Shown: piece by piece, positions 1-8,638 of the stretch
Layout of the letters: the number at the start of each line of letters is the position of its first letter
Position numbering within the stretch: position 1 is the first letter of the stretch
Origin: Gemmata palustris
GTDB taxonomy: Bacteria; Planctomycetota; Planctomycetia; Gemmatales; Gemmataceae
Length of the DNA stretch: 64,000 nt
Assembly: GCF_017939745.1 (NCBI RefSeq)
Contig: NZ_JAGKQQ010000001.1
Coordinates: 1,922,001 to 1,986,000, forward strand
Direction of reading: 5' to 3'
Notes under the pieces: generated by a model
Seen by the model: the letters and a program-made list of their open reading frames with translations, nothing else
What the model was told of the DNA's origin: nothing
Databases searched by the model: none
Program-made: the position numbers and the translations under genes

Positions 1-57
1 CTGGCCGGCACCGGGTTCGCGCTCGGTCAAGCGTGCCGGGCGATCGCGAGTGTCTAA
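1..57 (+). CDS. possible C-terminal end of an upstream gene (partial)
   Basis: Frame 1 is open from the window edge to a TAA at 55-57 and would encode the last 18 residues (LAGTGFALGQACRAIASV) of a gene that starts outside the window. It is too short to recognise. The 166 bases between it and the next gene show no other reading frame I trust. Confidence 0.25.
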   Translation: MAGTGFALGQACRAIASV

Positions 58-223
58 TCGGTTCTGGCCAAGGCTCTTTCGCTCTGACAGGAATCGCTCT
101 GTCAATGGAACCCGCCCCGTGATACTTCCGTGAACCTGAAACCCGCCCCGGCTGGAGCGTGTATGCTATGAGGGTGTGGCAACGTCGCCTCTTGCGTTGC
201 TGCGGTCTTGTGGAGGTGCGCGG

Positions 224-2152
224 ATGTCTCGGGCGGCTCACATCGGGTTGACGGGCGCGGTTCTCGCGATGGTCGGTGTTCTGGTCGGGTTCTCGGAGCC
301 GGCGCGCACGTCCGCCGCGGACCCGGACGTCAGCACGGACCGACTCAACAAGGAAATTGAGAACGTGAAGTTCGCCGCGGTCGACGGGAAAACGCCCGCG
401 CTCCGGGATTTCGCGGGCGAAAAGGGCACGGTCGTCGTGTTCCTCTCGTTCGACTGCCCGGTCTCGAACAGCTACGCGGGCGCCCTCGCGGAACTTCACA
501 AAACCTACGCCGCAAGGGGCGTCAAGTTCCTTGCACTCGTCCCGACGGACGACAGCGCGGAGCGGATCGCGAAGAAAAGCACAGAGTTCAAACTCCCCTT
601 CCCCGCCCTGTCTGACAGCAAACTCGCGGCGGCTGAAGCGTTCAAGGCGATCGTCACGCCGGAAGCGTTCGTCCTCGATCACAACCACGTCCTGCGGTAC
701 CGCGGACGGATCGACAATCAGTATTACGGCCGTCTGAAGAAGAACCCCCAGGTGACCGAACACGACCTGCGGGACGCACTCGAAGCGCTCACCGCGGGCA
801 AGAACGTGTCGGCCCCCGCGACGCGGGCCATCGGCTGTCACATTGACGCGAAAGAGCGGAAGGTCACCTCCGACACCGTTACCTACCACCGCGACGTGCA
901 GCCGATCCTCCAAAAACACTGCCAGAGCTGCCACCGACCCGGTGACGTGGGGCCGTTCGCGCTGATGACGTACAAACAGGCGCTCAACTGGGCCTCCGAC
1001 ATCGTCCACTACACACAGTCGAAGGAAATGCCGCCGTGGAAGCCGAGCGCGGGGCTGGAGTTCAAGAACGCCCGCAGTTTGACCGCACGCGAACTCGACA
1101 CGCTCGCGTTGTGGGAAAAGACCGGGTGCCCCGAGGGTGACCCGAAGGACGCCCCGCCGCCCGTCAAGTTCCCGGCCGGCTGGCGCCTGGGCGAACCGGA
1201 CCTCGTGGTCGAAGTGCCCGACGACTTCCATGTCGGCGCTGCCGGCAAGGACACGTTCCGCTGCTTCGTGCTCCCCACGGGGTTGAAGGAAGACAAGTAC
1301 GTGGTCGCTTACGAGGTGAGGCCGGGCAACGCGACCGTCGTTCACCACACGCTCAACTACTTCGACACCACCGGTAAGGCGCGCAAGCTCGAAACCGCCG
1401 AGCGCGAGCGCAAGAAACTCGCGGACGAACTGGATCGCGGTTCCGGTTACCCGGTGGCAATGGGCCTCGGCTTCATCCCGAACCAGGCGGATGCGCCGCG
1501 CCCCGAAATCCCGGCGGTCGGGTCGCTCGGCGGCTGGGCGCCGGGGCAACTCGGCACGCAATTCCCCGAGAGTTCCGGCGTGCTGCTGCCCAAGGAAGCG
1601 GAGATCGTGCTCCAGGTCCACTACCACCGCACCGGGAAGCCCGAAAAGGACCGCACGAAGGTCGGGCTGTACTTCGCGAAGAAGCCGGTCGAGAAGCCGT
1701 GGACCACGCTCGTCGTGGGGGGAATGTCACCGCTCACACTCATCCCCGCGGGCAAGGCCAAGCACGTCGAGAAAGGTTCCGCGTGGACCACCGCGGACGC
1801 GAACCTTCACAGCGTGATGCCGCACATGCACCTGCTCGGCCGGAGCGTGAAGGTGAGCCTGACCCCGCCGGGCGGCGAAACCGTCGTGCTCGTGGACATC
1901 AAGGACTGGGATTACAACTGGCAGGAATCGTACTGGTTCGCGAAACCCGTGTTCGCGAAGGCGGGTACCAGGATCGATGTGGAGGCCGTGTTCGATAACT
2001 CCGACAAGAACCCCCACAACCCCAGCAACCCGCCGAAACTCGTGCGGTTCGGCGAAGAGACCACGAATGAAATGCTGTTCGGGTTCCTCGGTGCCACGCC
2101 CGTCGGTAAGGAGCGCGTCCGCGTGCTGCGAACCGACCCCAACAAGAAGTAA
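224..2152 (+). CDS. secreted redoxin - cytochrome c - copper monooxygenase-like fusion protein
   Basis: This is a 642-residue exported protein with three parts. An N-terminal hydrophobic signal (residues about 4-25) is followed by a thioredoxin/AhpC-like redoxin domain (about 50-190) containing FLSFDCPVSNSYAG, so only one Cys of the usual pair is present. A c-type haem site CQSCH lies at residues 233-237. A C-terminal region carries spaced histidine motifs (VVHHTLNYF, QVHYHRTG, PHMHLLG) that resemble copper type II ascorbate-dependent monooxygenases. Such fusions are common in planctomycetes; the substrate is unknown. An in-frame GTG at 176 gives 16 extra residues. The ATG at 224 is preferred because GGAGG sits 7-11 bases upstream and the signal peptide then starts correctly. 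A strong hairpin follows the stop. Confidence 0.85.
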   Translation: MSRAAHIGLTGAVLAMVGVLVGFSEPARTSAADPDVSTDRLNKEIENVKFAAVDGKTPALRDFAGEKGTVVVFLSFDCPVSNSYAGALAELHKTYAARGVKFLALVPTDDSAERIAKKSTEFKLPFPALSDSKLAAAEAFKAIVTPEAFVLDHNHVLRYRGRIDNQYYGRLKKNPQVTEHDLRDALEALTAGKNVSAPATRAIGCHIDAKERKVTSDTVTYHRDVQPILQKHCQSCHRPGDVGPFALMTYKQALNWASDIVHYTQSKEMPPWKPSAGLEFKNARSLTARELDTLALWEKTGCPEGDPKDAPPPVKFPAGWRLGEPDLVVEVPDDFHVGAAGKDTFRCFVLPTGLKEDKYVVAYEVRPGNATVVHHTLNYFDTTGKARKLETAERERKKLADELDRGSGYPVAMGLGFIPNQADAPRPEIPAVGSLGGWAPGQLGTQFPESSGVLLPKEAEIVLQVHYHRTGKPEKDRTKVGLYFAKKPVEKPWTTLVVGGMSPLTLIPAGKAKHVEKGSAWTTADANLHSVMPHMHLLGRSVKVSLTPPGGETVVLVDIKDWDYNWQESYWFAKPVFAKAGTRIDVEAVFDNSDKNPHNPSNPPKLVRFGEETTNEMLFGFLGATPVGKERVRVLRTDPNKK

Positions 2153-2163
2153 GTGCAATTTGC

Positions 2164-2191
2164 CGAACCCCGCCCACAAGGGCGGGGTTCG
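2164..2191 (+). terminator. strong stem-loop after the redoxin fusion gene
   Basis: A perfect 12-bp stem (2164-2175 with 2180-2191) closes a 4-base ACAA loop. It begins 11 bases after the preceding stop codon. No T-tract follows, so it may be a 3'-end stabilising hairpin rather than a classical intrinsic terminator. Confidence 0.6.
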
Positions 2192-2323
2192 CCCCACACT
2201 TCCGCATTCCCCTCCGATAGAATCCTTCACAATCCGTTCACCGCGCAGCAGCACCGCCCAGATCGAGATGGAACGACCGCTCGAGCGTCTGGTAGGATAT
2301 TTCCCACCAACGGAGGAACTCCG

Positions 2324-3046
2324 ATGTACCGCTCATTGCTGGTCCCGGCGGCCCTGATCGCGCTATTCTCAACCGCTCCCGCCGCTCCGGTCCCGAACGA
2401 CCCAGCGGCGGTGCGCAAAGCACTGGACATCCAGTGGGCCGAACTGGAGAAGGACGAGCCGGCCGCGTCCAAGTCGCTCTTGGCACTCGCTGGGCGCCCG
2501 AAGGACGCGATCCCCTACCTGCGTGAGAACCTGAAGCCTCTAAAGCTCACCAAGGACCGGGTGCAACAGCTTCTGACCGACCTGGGGAGCGAGAAAGAAG
2601 CGGTGTGGAAGGGCGCGTTCCACGAACTGGAATACTTCGACCCCCGGTTAACCATCGATCTGGTGGGACTCATGGATCAGGTGACAGACGCCCCGGCGCG
2701 TCAGCGGTTGGTCACGGTCTTGAGTGGCCGGACCCTGGACTACCTGAACAAGCACTTGATGAACAAAGCGGTGACTCTGCGGGCGCTCGGTAAGGGGGAC
2801 GGGTACAACTTTCAGGCCGACGGGTCGTGGTGGGCCGAGCACCGGGTGGACCGGCTGAACGTCGGGGAGTTCGTGGGGTGCCCCAAGCGCAAGTGGACCC
2901 GGGCGGTCCGGGCGATTTCGTTACTCGAGTTCTTCGGCACCCCGGACGCGGTGGCGATCCTGAAGGATCTCTCGACGGGCCATCCCGACGCGCAGCCAAC
3001 CAAGATGGCCCAAGAAGCACTGGACCGACTCAAAGACAAGCCGTGA
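2324..3046 (+). CDS. secreted HEAT-like hypothetical protein
   Basis: A 240-residue protein with an N-terminal signal peptide (MYRSLLVPAALIALFSTAPAA) followed by alpha-helical repeats resembling HEAT units, with phrases such as AIPYLRENLKPLKL and DAVAILKDLSTGHPDA. The ATG at 2324 is chosen because GGAGGAA lies 6-12 bases upstream and it gives an intact signal peptide; the open frame extends further upstream to 2153 but lacks a start signal. The N-terminal part (PVPNDPAAVRKALDIQWAEL) resembles small periplasmic planctomycete proteins without assigned function. No catalytic motif is visible. Confidence 0.75.
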   Translation: MYRSLLVPAALIALFSTAPAAPVPNDPAAVRKALDIQWAELEKDEPAASKSLLALAGRPKDAIPYLRENLKPLKLTKDRVQQLLTDLGSEKEAVWKGAFHELEYFDPRLTIDLVGLMDQVTDAPARQRLVTVLSGRTLDYLNKHLMNKAVTLRALGKGDGYNFQADGSWWAEHRVDRLNVGEFVGCPKRKWTRAVRAISLLEFFGTPDAVAILKDLSTGHPDAQPTKMAQEALDRLKDKP

Positions 3047-3668
3047 CACCCCTCACAGGCTGGCGAGCACTAATGACCCGGTGGTCGGTAACCTTCATGC
3101 GCCACCAGCTCAGTGGCGCCCGGAGCCGCTTCAATCAATTTCGCAAAGTCGACATACTCGTGCAGCATCAACCCTCAGTTTTCGGGTGGCTCGGCTGACG
3201 CTGTATTCACGCGAATCCGCGCGTCCCACACCCGAACTCTTTGCCTTGATGATGCACGAGTGTACAATTAAAATGTAGCGCGGTTACGAGTTGCCCGAGT
3301 GTCTCCTCACGACACCAGCGCCGAGGTAAGTGAGGGCCACTTTTGTTACCGAGATGTTGGCCCAATGAACCCCGAAATCGCGGAGATGTTAGCACTTGTT
3401 AGCCCGCGGTAGCCGTTCGCATGAGGAGGTCAGGAAGCCAATAATGCCCGAAGTCCTGAAGCAATCAGAATTTGGTGCATTGTTCGCTCCCCGCCGCGTT
3501 CGCACGAGCCGACCCGGGGCCAAAAAGTTAGCAATTGTTACCCCAGTAGCCAACGTAGAGCGAAACGATCTAGCCAATATACTAATGATTGCAAGAATCG
3601 AACGAGTGTCCACTGAGATTCCGGAACCGAGATCAGCATTTTTAACGAAGAATCTACGGAGATCGCAC
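3047..3668. other. gene-free region with an imperfect direct repeat
   Basis: No convincing gene is seen. GC content drops in the second half. Two imperfect copies of a 25-27-base block, both beginning GTTAGCA and ending GTAGCC, occur at 3388-3414 and 3527-3551. The frame of the next gene is open from 3396, but this upstream translation looks non-coding. Confidence 0.4.
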
Positions 3669-4544
3669 ATGAGATTCCGCTACGCGCTCGTGCTCGCGGC
3701 GTTCTTGGGGCTGGTGCCCCTCGCCGCGTCGCGTGCGGACGATAAGGCCAAAGCCACCGCGGACGCGAAAGTGACCGCAAAAGCGGCGAAGGTCGAGGTA
3801 CCGTACCGCCTCACCGACACGAAGCACGTGATGGTGCGCACGAAGATCAACGGTAAGGGGCCGTTCAACCTCATCGTGGATACAGGCGCCCCGGCCGTGT
3901 TCATCACGAAGGGCGTTGCGAAGAAGGCCAAGGCCGAGGAAGGCGAAAAGGGCTGGGTCGATTTCGACTCGTTCGAGTTGGAAGGCGGACTGAAGGTCGA
4001 AAAGGCCCGTGGTCGGGTCGAAGACCTGATTCAACTTGATGGCATGAACGGGATGGGGTTAGCCGGCGTCGAGCTGCACGGCGTGATCGGCTACAACGTG
4101 CTCGCGCGGTTCCGCATCGAGTACGACCTCACCCGCGACAAACTGGTGTTCGAGCCGCTCGCGTTCGACCCGCCGCCGCTCCTTCCGCTCGGCGGCAAGG
4201 GCGGCGAGGGCATCCAGTCGATGGGACCGATGGTGAAAATGCTCACATCGCTCCTCGGCATCAAGCCGAACTTCGATATCGCCCCGCGCGGGTTCACCGG
4301 GATCGAGTTCGACGAGAAAGACGGCAAAGTCGTCGTCAAATCGGTCCTCACGGGCAGCCCCGCCGAAAAAGCCGGACTCAAGGTCGGCGATCGTATCACC
4401 AGCGTCAAAACGGACACGGTCGACTCGGGCAAAGACCTAGCGAAGGCGCTCGCGAAAGCCGGGGTCGGCACCAAGTGGCGGTTCCACGTCACACGCGACG
4501 GCAAAGAAGAAGAGATCGTGGTCGAACTCGGAAAGGGGCTTTAA
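3669..4544 (+). CDS. secreted aspartyl protease-like protein with C-terminal PDZ domain
   Basis: A 291-residue exported protein. After a signal peptide (MRFRYALVLAAFLGLVPLAASRA) comes a retropepsin-like single-domain aspartyl protease fold with the DTG catalytic motif in LIVDTGAPAVFI (about residue 77). The later GVIGYNVLARF block matches the hydrophobic flap/partner segment of this family. A PDZ domain (about 215-290, SPAEKAGLKVGDRI) would bind substrate C-termini. The ATG at 3669 has GGAGA 6 bases upstream. The next gene starts 2 bases after this stop and is a paralogue, so the two form a tandem duplicated operon. Confidence 0.8.
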   Translation: MRFRYALVLAAFLGLVPLAASRADDKAKATADAKVTAKAAKVEVPYRLTDTKHVMVRTKINGKGPFNLIVDTGAPAVFITKGVAKKAKAEEGEKGWVDFDSFELEGGLKVEKARGRVEDLIQLDGMNGMGLAGVELHGVIGYNVLARFRIEYDLTRDKLVFEPLAFDPPPLLPLGGKGGEGIQSMGPMVKMLTSLLGIKPNFDIAPRGFTGIEFDEKDGKVVVKSVLTGSPAEKAGLKVGDRITSVKTDTVDSGKDLAKALAKAGVGTKWRFHVTRDGKEEEIVVELGKGL

Positions 4545-4546
4545 TC

Positions 4547-5404
4547 ATGAAATTCGCACGTACACTTTCCCTGTTCACGGCTCTTGCTTTCGCACCGGTT
4601 GCCATTGCTGCGCCGCCGGAAAAGGAACCGCTGAAGAGCGACGAAAAGCCGATCGTGGTTCCGTTCGAGCTGCTGAAATCGCGACACATGGCGATTCAGG
4701 TGAAGATCAACGATAAGGGACCGTACCGCTTGATCTTCGACACCGGCGCCCCCACGAACCTCGTCAACAACAAGATCGCGAAGGCGTCCGGGATACTATC
4801 GAAGGAAGATAAGGGCGGGTTGCCGCTGTTCGGTGCCTCGATGGGCGCGAAGACCATCAAGAAGCTCGAAATCGGCGACCTGAAGCTCGAGGGGATGCCC
4901 ACGATGGTGATGGACCACCCCACGGTCGCGGCGATCGCGGACGTGGTCGGGCCGGTCGAGGGCATCATCGGGTTCCCGTTCTTCGCCCGTTACAAGATGA
5001 CCATCGACTACGAAAAGAAGGAAATGACACTCACCCCCAGCGGGTACGTCCCGGGCGACGCGATGCAGGGCCTGATGGACAAACTCATGGGCGCGTCCAA
5101 AGGCACCAAGCCGGAACCGAACGTGGTCGCCCCCGCTGCGGTGTGGGGATTTGACGTGTCCCGCGACAAGGACGACGAAGACGCGGGCGTGGTGGTCGGC
5201 AAAGTGCTCGCGAAGAGCCCCGCGGCAATCGGCGGACTGAAGGAAGGCGACCGACTGCTGACGCTCGACGGGCGCTGGACCGATACGATCGCCGACACTT
5301 TCCTGGCCGCGTCGCTCGTGAAGCCGGGCAAAGCCGTGACACTCGTCGTGAAGCGCGACGGCAAGGAGAAGAAGCTCACCGTCACCCCCGGCAAGGGTTT
5401 GTGA
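4547..5404 (+). CDS. secreted aspartyl protease-like protein with PDZ domain (paralogue of preceding gene)
   Basis: A 285-residue exported protein with the same layout as its neighbour: signal peptide (MKFARTLSLFTALAFAPVAIA), retropepsin-like domain with DTG in LIFDTGAPTNLV, GIIGFPFFARYK, and a C-terminal PDZ domain (SPAAIGGLKEGDRLL). The start at 4547 lies 2 bases beyond the upstream TAA, and its ribosome site AAGGGG lies inside the end of the upstream gene, so translation is probably coupled. The paralogues are quite divergent outside the motifs, suggesting an old duplication. A 7-bp hairpin at 5417-5446 follows the stop. Confidence 0.8.
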   Translation: MKFARTLSLFTALAFAPVAIAAPPEKEPLKSDEKPIVVPFELLKSRHMAIQVKINDKGPYRLIFDTGAPTNLVNNKIAKASGILSKEDKGGLPLFGASMGAKTIKKLEIGDLKLEGMPTMVMDHPTVAAIADVVGPVEGIIGFPFFARYKMTIDYEKKEMTLTPSGYVPGDAMQGLMDKLMGASKGTKPEPNVVAPAAVWGFDVSRDKDDEDAGVVVGKVLAKSPAAIGGLKEGDRLLTLDGRWTDTIADTFLAASLVKPGKAVTLVVKRDGKEKKLTVTPGKGL

Positions 5405-5493
5405 GAGCGTTTCGGCCTCTCCCTTCCTCCACATAGGTTGGGAGAGTTCCCGCTTGGGTGAGCTTCACGGACAACTTCAGGCAAGGCCCGCCC

Positions 5494-6042
5494 ATGCTGA
5501 AATGGTTCAAGCGCGTCCTGGGTGCTGAAGGTCACATCTCGCAACGAGCCATTGCTGCGCGAGTCCGCGATTCCGACCCCAATGTGCGCCAACAAGTGGC
5601 CGATCACCTCGGCGGGATCACAGAACCGTGGGCCTGCGACGAACTGTTTGTTCTGCTCAAAGACATGATGCCCGAGGTCCGCGACGCGGCACTCAACGCG
5701 CTCCGGCGCCAGGGGCCAAGTGCAACGACCGTGCTGATTCGGGCACTCGAATACGCCGACCCAAAGGTAGCAGTACCGGCCGCCGATGTGCTCGGAGAAT
5801 TGAAAGACCTCGACGCGGTTCGGCCACTACTTCTGGTGATGAAGTTCGGCTCACCCGAGACTCGGGCCGCGGCCTTTCGTGCTTTGATCTCCTACGGGCG
5901 CGCTGCGATTCCCGCACTGGCGCTCGCGCTGCAAGATCCCGATCCGTGGACCCAAACGCGCGGGGAGGAGATTCTCGCCGCGATCCGCGAGTCCATCCGA
6001 GCGCAAGAAAACACCGCGCCCGATTCGAGCAAAGGTGCGTGA
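5494..6042 (+). CDS. cytoplasmic HEAT-repeat protein
   Basis: A 182-residue protein without signal peptide, made almost entirely of HEAT-like helical pairs (DSDPNVRQQVADHL, DMMPEVRDAALNAL, YADPKVAVPAADVL, GSPETRAAAFRAL, DPDPWTQTRGEEIL). It is probably a protein-binding scaffold. The open frame starts at a GTG at 5458; the ATG at 5494 is favoured because MLKWFKRVL is a typical start for small planctomycete HEAT proteins and the preceding residues are not repeat-like. It is convergent with the next gene, separated by a large inverted repeat. Confidence 0.7.
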   Translation: MLKWFKRVLGAEGHISQRAIAARVRDSDPNVRQQVADHLGGITEPWACDELFVLLKDMMPEVRDAALNALRRQGPSATTVLIRALEYADPKVAVPAADVLGELKDLDAVRPLLLVMKFGSPETRAAAFRALISYGRAAIPALALALQDPDPWTQTRGEEILAAIRESIRAQENTAPDSSKGA

Positions 6043-6051
6043 GCTACCCCC

Positions 6052-6277
6052 GGGACCGCGGACGTCCGGTCCGCTGCTCTCCGTGCCATACGGCGCGGTG
6101 TTACTCTGCGAACCACTGCGACAGGCCACCTTTCAGGACCATCGCAACGAGCCGCGACCGCGAGGGAGCGGAACCGCGACTCCCGTCTATCGCACCGAGC
6201 CGCAGCGGACGTGCGGTACCTCTCGCTCCCTTGCGGTCGCGGCTCGTGACCACTGCGGACGGGGCGTCCGCGGTCCC
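6052..6277. repeat. large nested inverted repeat between convergent genes
   Basis: Two pairs of arms are nested. The outer arms are 6052-6072 and 6257-6277 (19 of 21 positions complementary). The inner arms are 6148-6170 and 6224-6246 (22 of 23 complementary), each reading GAGCCGCGACCGC and continuing. The whole 226-bp block lies between two stop codons and could act as a bidirectional terminator. The mirrored outer and inner arms also fit a small non-autonomous transposable element (MITE). No open reading frame inside it is convincing. Confidence 0.65.
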
Positions 6278-6289
6278 AGGAAAAGACGG

Positions 6290-7378
6290 TCATTCCTTGC
6301 GAATGCGCGCGTCGTGAGTAATGGTGTAGATCGGCTTCTGCGGGTTCGTGTCGCGGTCCATCCACGACACCTCGAAGCCCGTCCGCGTCGTTTGTGCTTG
6401 TACGCGACCGGGCAAGTCCTTCAACCCGAGGTCCGCCACGGTCGGCGTGTACTTGCCGTTCTTCTTGTGGTACGCGCGCTGGGCGTAGTAGCAGCGGTGG
6501 AGCGTGTCACGAATGTCCCAGTCCACATCGGGCTTGAATTTCGCCTCGCCCGGCTTGGCCGTGCTGAACTGGAGGAACCCCCAGCGCTCCGGCCGGTGCA
6601 TGTCGATCAACCCCTGCGGGGACCAGACCCAGTTGTGTTCGGGCTTGCCTTTCACTTTCTGCGTTTTGCCCCCGACGAGTTCCGTGTCCCATTCCACGCG
6701 CGAGAAATTGATGCGCCACTGGTCGCCGTCCTTCGGCGGCATCGGCCTCCCACTGAGCTCCTTGAGCCCCTTCCAGGGCCACTTGATTTCGATCGTCCAG
6801 CCGGTGTCCTTGTCGCGCGGGTCGTTCAGCGTGCCGTTCACCTTCACAGCGGTCTTCAGGCCCGTGATTTCCCAGGCATTCACGGCGTTTCCGCCGTCCT
6901 TGTACGGCTTCGTGAGGAGCAGGTCCCAGGTGGTGTTCAGCGCGTTCAGTTCGAGTTCGCCGTAGAGGTGGTTGTCGCCATCGGGGTCGAGAAAGACCTC
7001 GAAATCGTTATCAGCGAAGATGACCGAATCGTGCTCCTTGAGCGTGGCCCACACGTCCGGCTCTTCGAGTTCCGCCGCGATGTACAGCGCCTCATCGTCC
7101 CAGAGCATCTTCACCCGCGTGCGGAACCGCGGCTTGGGTTGCTTGTCGCCCTCGATGTCTGCGAACGTGTCCGTCCACGGGACCGCGTCCCAGGCCGCGT
7201 CCTTGAGGTCGCCATCAATCGCAACCGGCCCGGCGGCGCGGTAGCAAACGTAGCCCTTGGGGTGCGGGAACGGGGAGAGTACGTCGGGTTCGGCTGGTGC
7301 CGCACCGGTGGCGTGTGGCACCAGCGCGAGCCCAATAACGGAGCCGACCGCAATAACGGCCGCGAGCGAGCGAAGCAT
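6290..7378 (-). CDS. exported CBM9-like carbohydrate-binding family protein
   Basis: A 362-residue protein with an N-terminal signal peptide (MLRSLAAVIAVGSVIGLALVPHATG). The middle resembles the carbohydrate-binding module family 9 fold found in bacterial surface and DOMON-like proteins: AIDGDLKDAAWDAVPWTD, then VKMLWDDEALYIAAELEEP, then DNDFEVFLDPDGDNHLYGEL, then WTIEIKWPWKGL. The C-terminal RAYHKKNGKYTPTVADL segment is reminiscent of pilin-like tails. Ligand unknown. The long plus-strand frame covering this gene is its antisense shadow. Confidence 0.8.
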   Translation of the reverse strand: MLRSLAAVIAVGSVIGLALVPHATGAAPAEPDVLSPFPHPKGYVCYRAAGPVAIDGDLKDAAWDAVPWTDTFADIEGDKQPKPRFRTRVKMLWDDEALYIAAELEEPDVWATLKEHDSVIFADNDFEVFLDPDGDNHLYGELELNALNTTWDLLLTKPYKDGGNAVNAWEITGLKTAVKVNGTLNDPRDKDTGWTIEIKWPWKGLKELSGRPMPPKDGDQWRINFSRVEWDTELVGGKTQKVKGKPEHNWVWSPQGLIDMHRPERWGFLQFSTAKPGEAKFKPDVDWDIRDTLHRCYYAQRAYHKKNGKYTPTVADLGLKDLPGRVQAQTTRTGFEVSWMDRDTNPQKPIYTITHDARIRKE

Positions 7379-7420
7379 AGCAAGAGTCCCGTGCGAGGAG
7401 GACGGTTCTTGCCTTCAGAT

Positions 7421-8434
7421 TTAGTCGGTGTGCTTGAACAAGTCGAGGAACCGGTCCTCGTACCGTTTGAACAGCCCGAGCCGGTCGAGTTCGCGTTTCA
7501 GCTCGAACGCCTTGGTGCGGTCGGTCGCGGCGCGCGAAAACAGTTCCTCGATCCGCTGCACGGAGGTCTGCGAAACGGGCTCGTCCGGCCCCTCGTACCG
7601 GTACCCGATCCCCTCGTGTGCGGGGCCGCTCTCGCTCTCGGCTTCCTCCTCGTCGCCCGAAAAATCCTCGCCCCCCTCGTCCTCGTCCGCTTCCCCTTCG
7701 CCCTCCTCGCTCGGGCGCTCGTACTGGTCCTCGACGCGGGCGAGCAGTTCGCCCAATTGCTCCTCAACGGCCCGGGCCTGCTCCGCGAGTTCATCGAGAT
7801 CGAGTTCCACGCCCGTCAGCATCGTGAACGCTTCGAGGATCGCGAGCGACGCTTTTGGGAACGGAACCTGAGCGAACACCTGCGGCATCTCCCCGAGGAA
7901 GCAGTTCCCGCGGAGCCCGCTCGCGGCCGCGGCCCCGAGCAGCACGCCGTTCAGCCCCCCGATGTGCCCCTCTTCGAGAATGGTCACATCGAGCCGCCGC
8001 AGTTCCGCCACGCCGTCCTCGTCGGTGGCCGCGCCGAACACGCGCGACGGGTGCTCGGGGCGCATGTCCGTCGCCATCGCCGCGAACGTAATCACCCGCT
8101 CGACGCCCAGTTCGCGCGCGTACTCGATCACTTGCCGGCAGAACGGGAACTTGCCCACCGGGGGCTGGGCTTCGCCGAGAAAAACAACGAGGTCGTGCCG
8201 CTTGTCCGGGTCGGTCCACACGAAAAAGCGGTTCCGCGGCCGGCGAGCGGGTTGGATCACCCCGTCCTTTACTTCTACCTGGGTCACGTCGAACAGTTCA
8301 CCGGACTCGAACTCGGCCACGGCGGTCATGCCGAGTTTCGCGAGCAGATAAACGCCCGCGTTCAGGGCCACGTGCCCCATCCCGGGCCAAACGGCCACGA
8401 ACCACGGGTGCGTCAACTTCGGGATGTCGGGCAT
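7421..8434 (-). CDS. PAC2 family protein (proteasome assembly chaperone 2-like)
   Basis: A 337-residue cytoplasmic protein. Residues 1-240 match the PAC2 fold (WPGMGHVALNAGVYLLAKL, VVFLGEAQPPVG, GVERVITFAAMATDM, LLGAAAASGLRGNCFLGEMP), known from archaeal and bacterial PAC2/DUF75 proteins. An unusually acidic low-complexity linker (about 245-290, rich in E, D and G) separates it from a C-terminal helical tail. The family's role in bacteria is not settled. Only 42 bases separate it from the CBM9-like gene downstream, so they may share a transcript. It is divergent from the 1129-residue protein. Confidence 0.8.
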   Translation of the reverse strand: MPDIPKLTHPWFVAVWPGMGHVALNAGVYLLAKLGMTAVAEFESGELFDVTQVEVKDGVIQPARRPRNRFFVWTDPDKRHDLVVFLGEAQPPVGKFPFCRQVIEYARELGVERVITFAAMATDMRPEHPSRVFGAATDEDGVAELRRLDVTILEEGHIGGLNGVLLGAAAASGLRGNCFLGEMPQVFAQVPFPKASLAILEAFTMLTGVELDLDELAEQARAVEEQLGELLARVEDQYERPSEEGEGEADEDEGGEDFSGDEEEAESESGPAHEGIGYRYEGPDEPVSQTSVQRIEELFSRAATDRTKAFELKRELDRLGLFKRYEDRFLDLFKHTD

Positions 8435-8638
8435 GGCGAGCCGCTCCGGTTCCGGGCGCCGTGAATCACGAGCGCCTCACTTGAATCATACGCCCCGCGG
8501 CCACTGGTGCGTGACCGCTCAGCGTTTGACGGCCGCGCGCGGGCACTTGTGCCCGAACTTCGGGGGCAGAGGCTTGACCGGCGCCCGGGTTCCCGGATGA
8601 TCGTCGGTAGGCGCATTCGATTACCGTAGGAGCCGGCG

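Noticed and set aside
6035-8464. 809-codon open frame on the plus strand
   Set aside because: It is antisense to the CBM9-like and PAC2 genes, rich in Arg/Pro/His/Val, and has no domain. It reflects GC-biased codon shadows.
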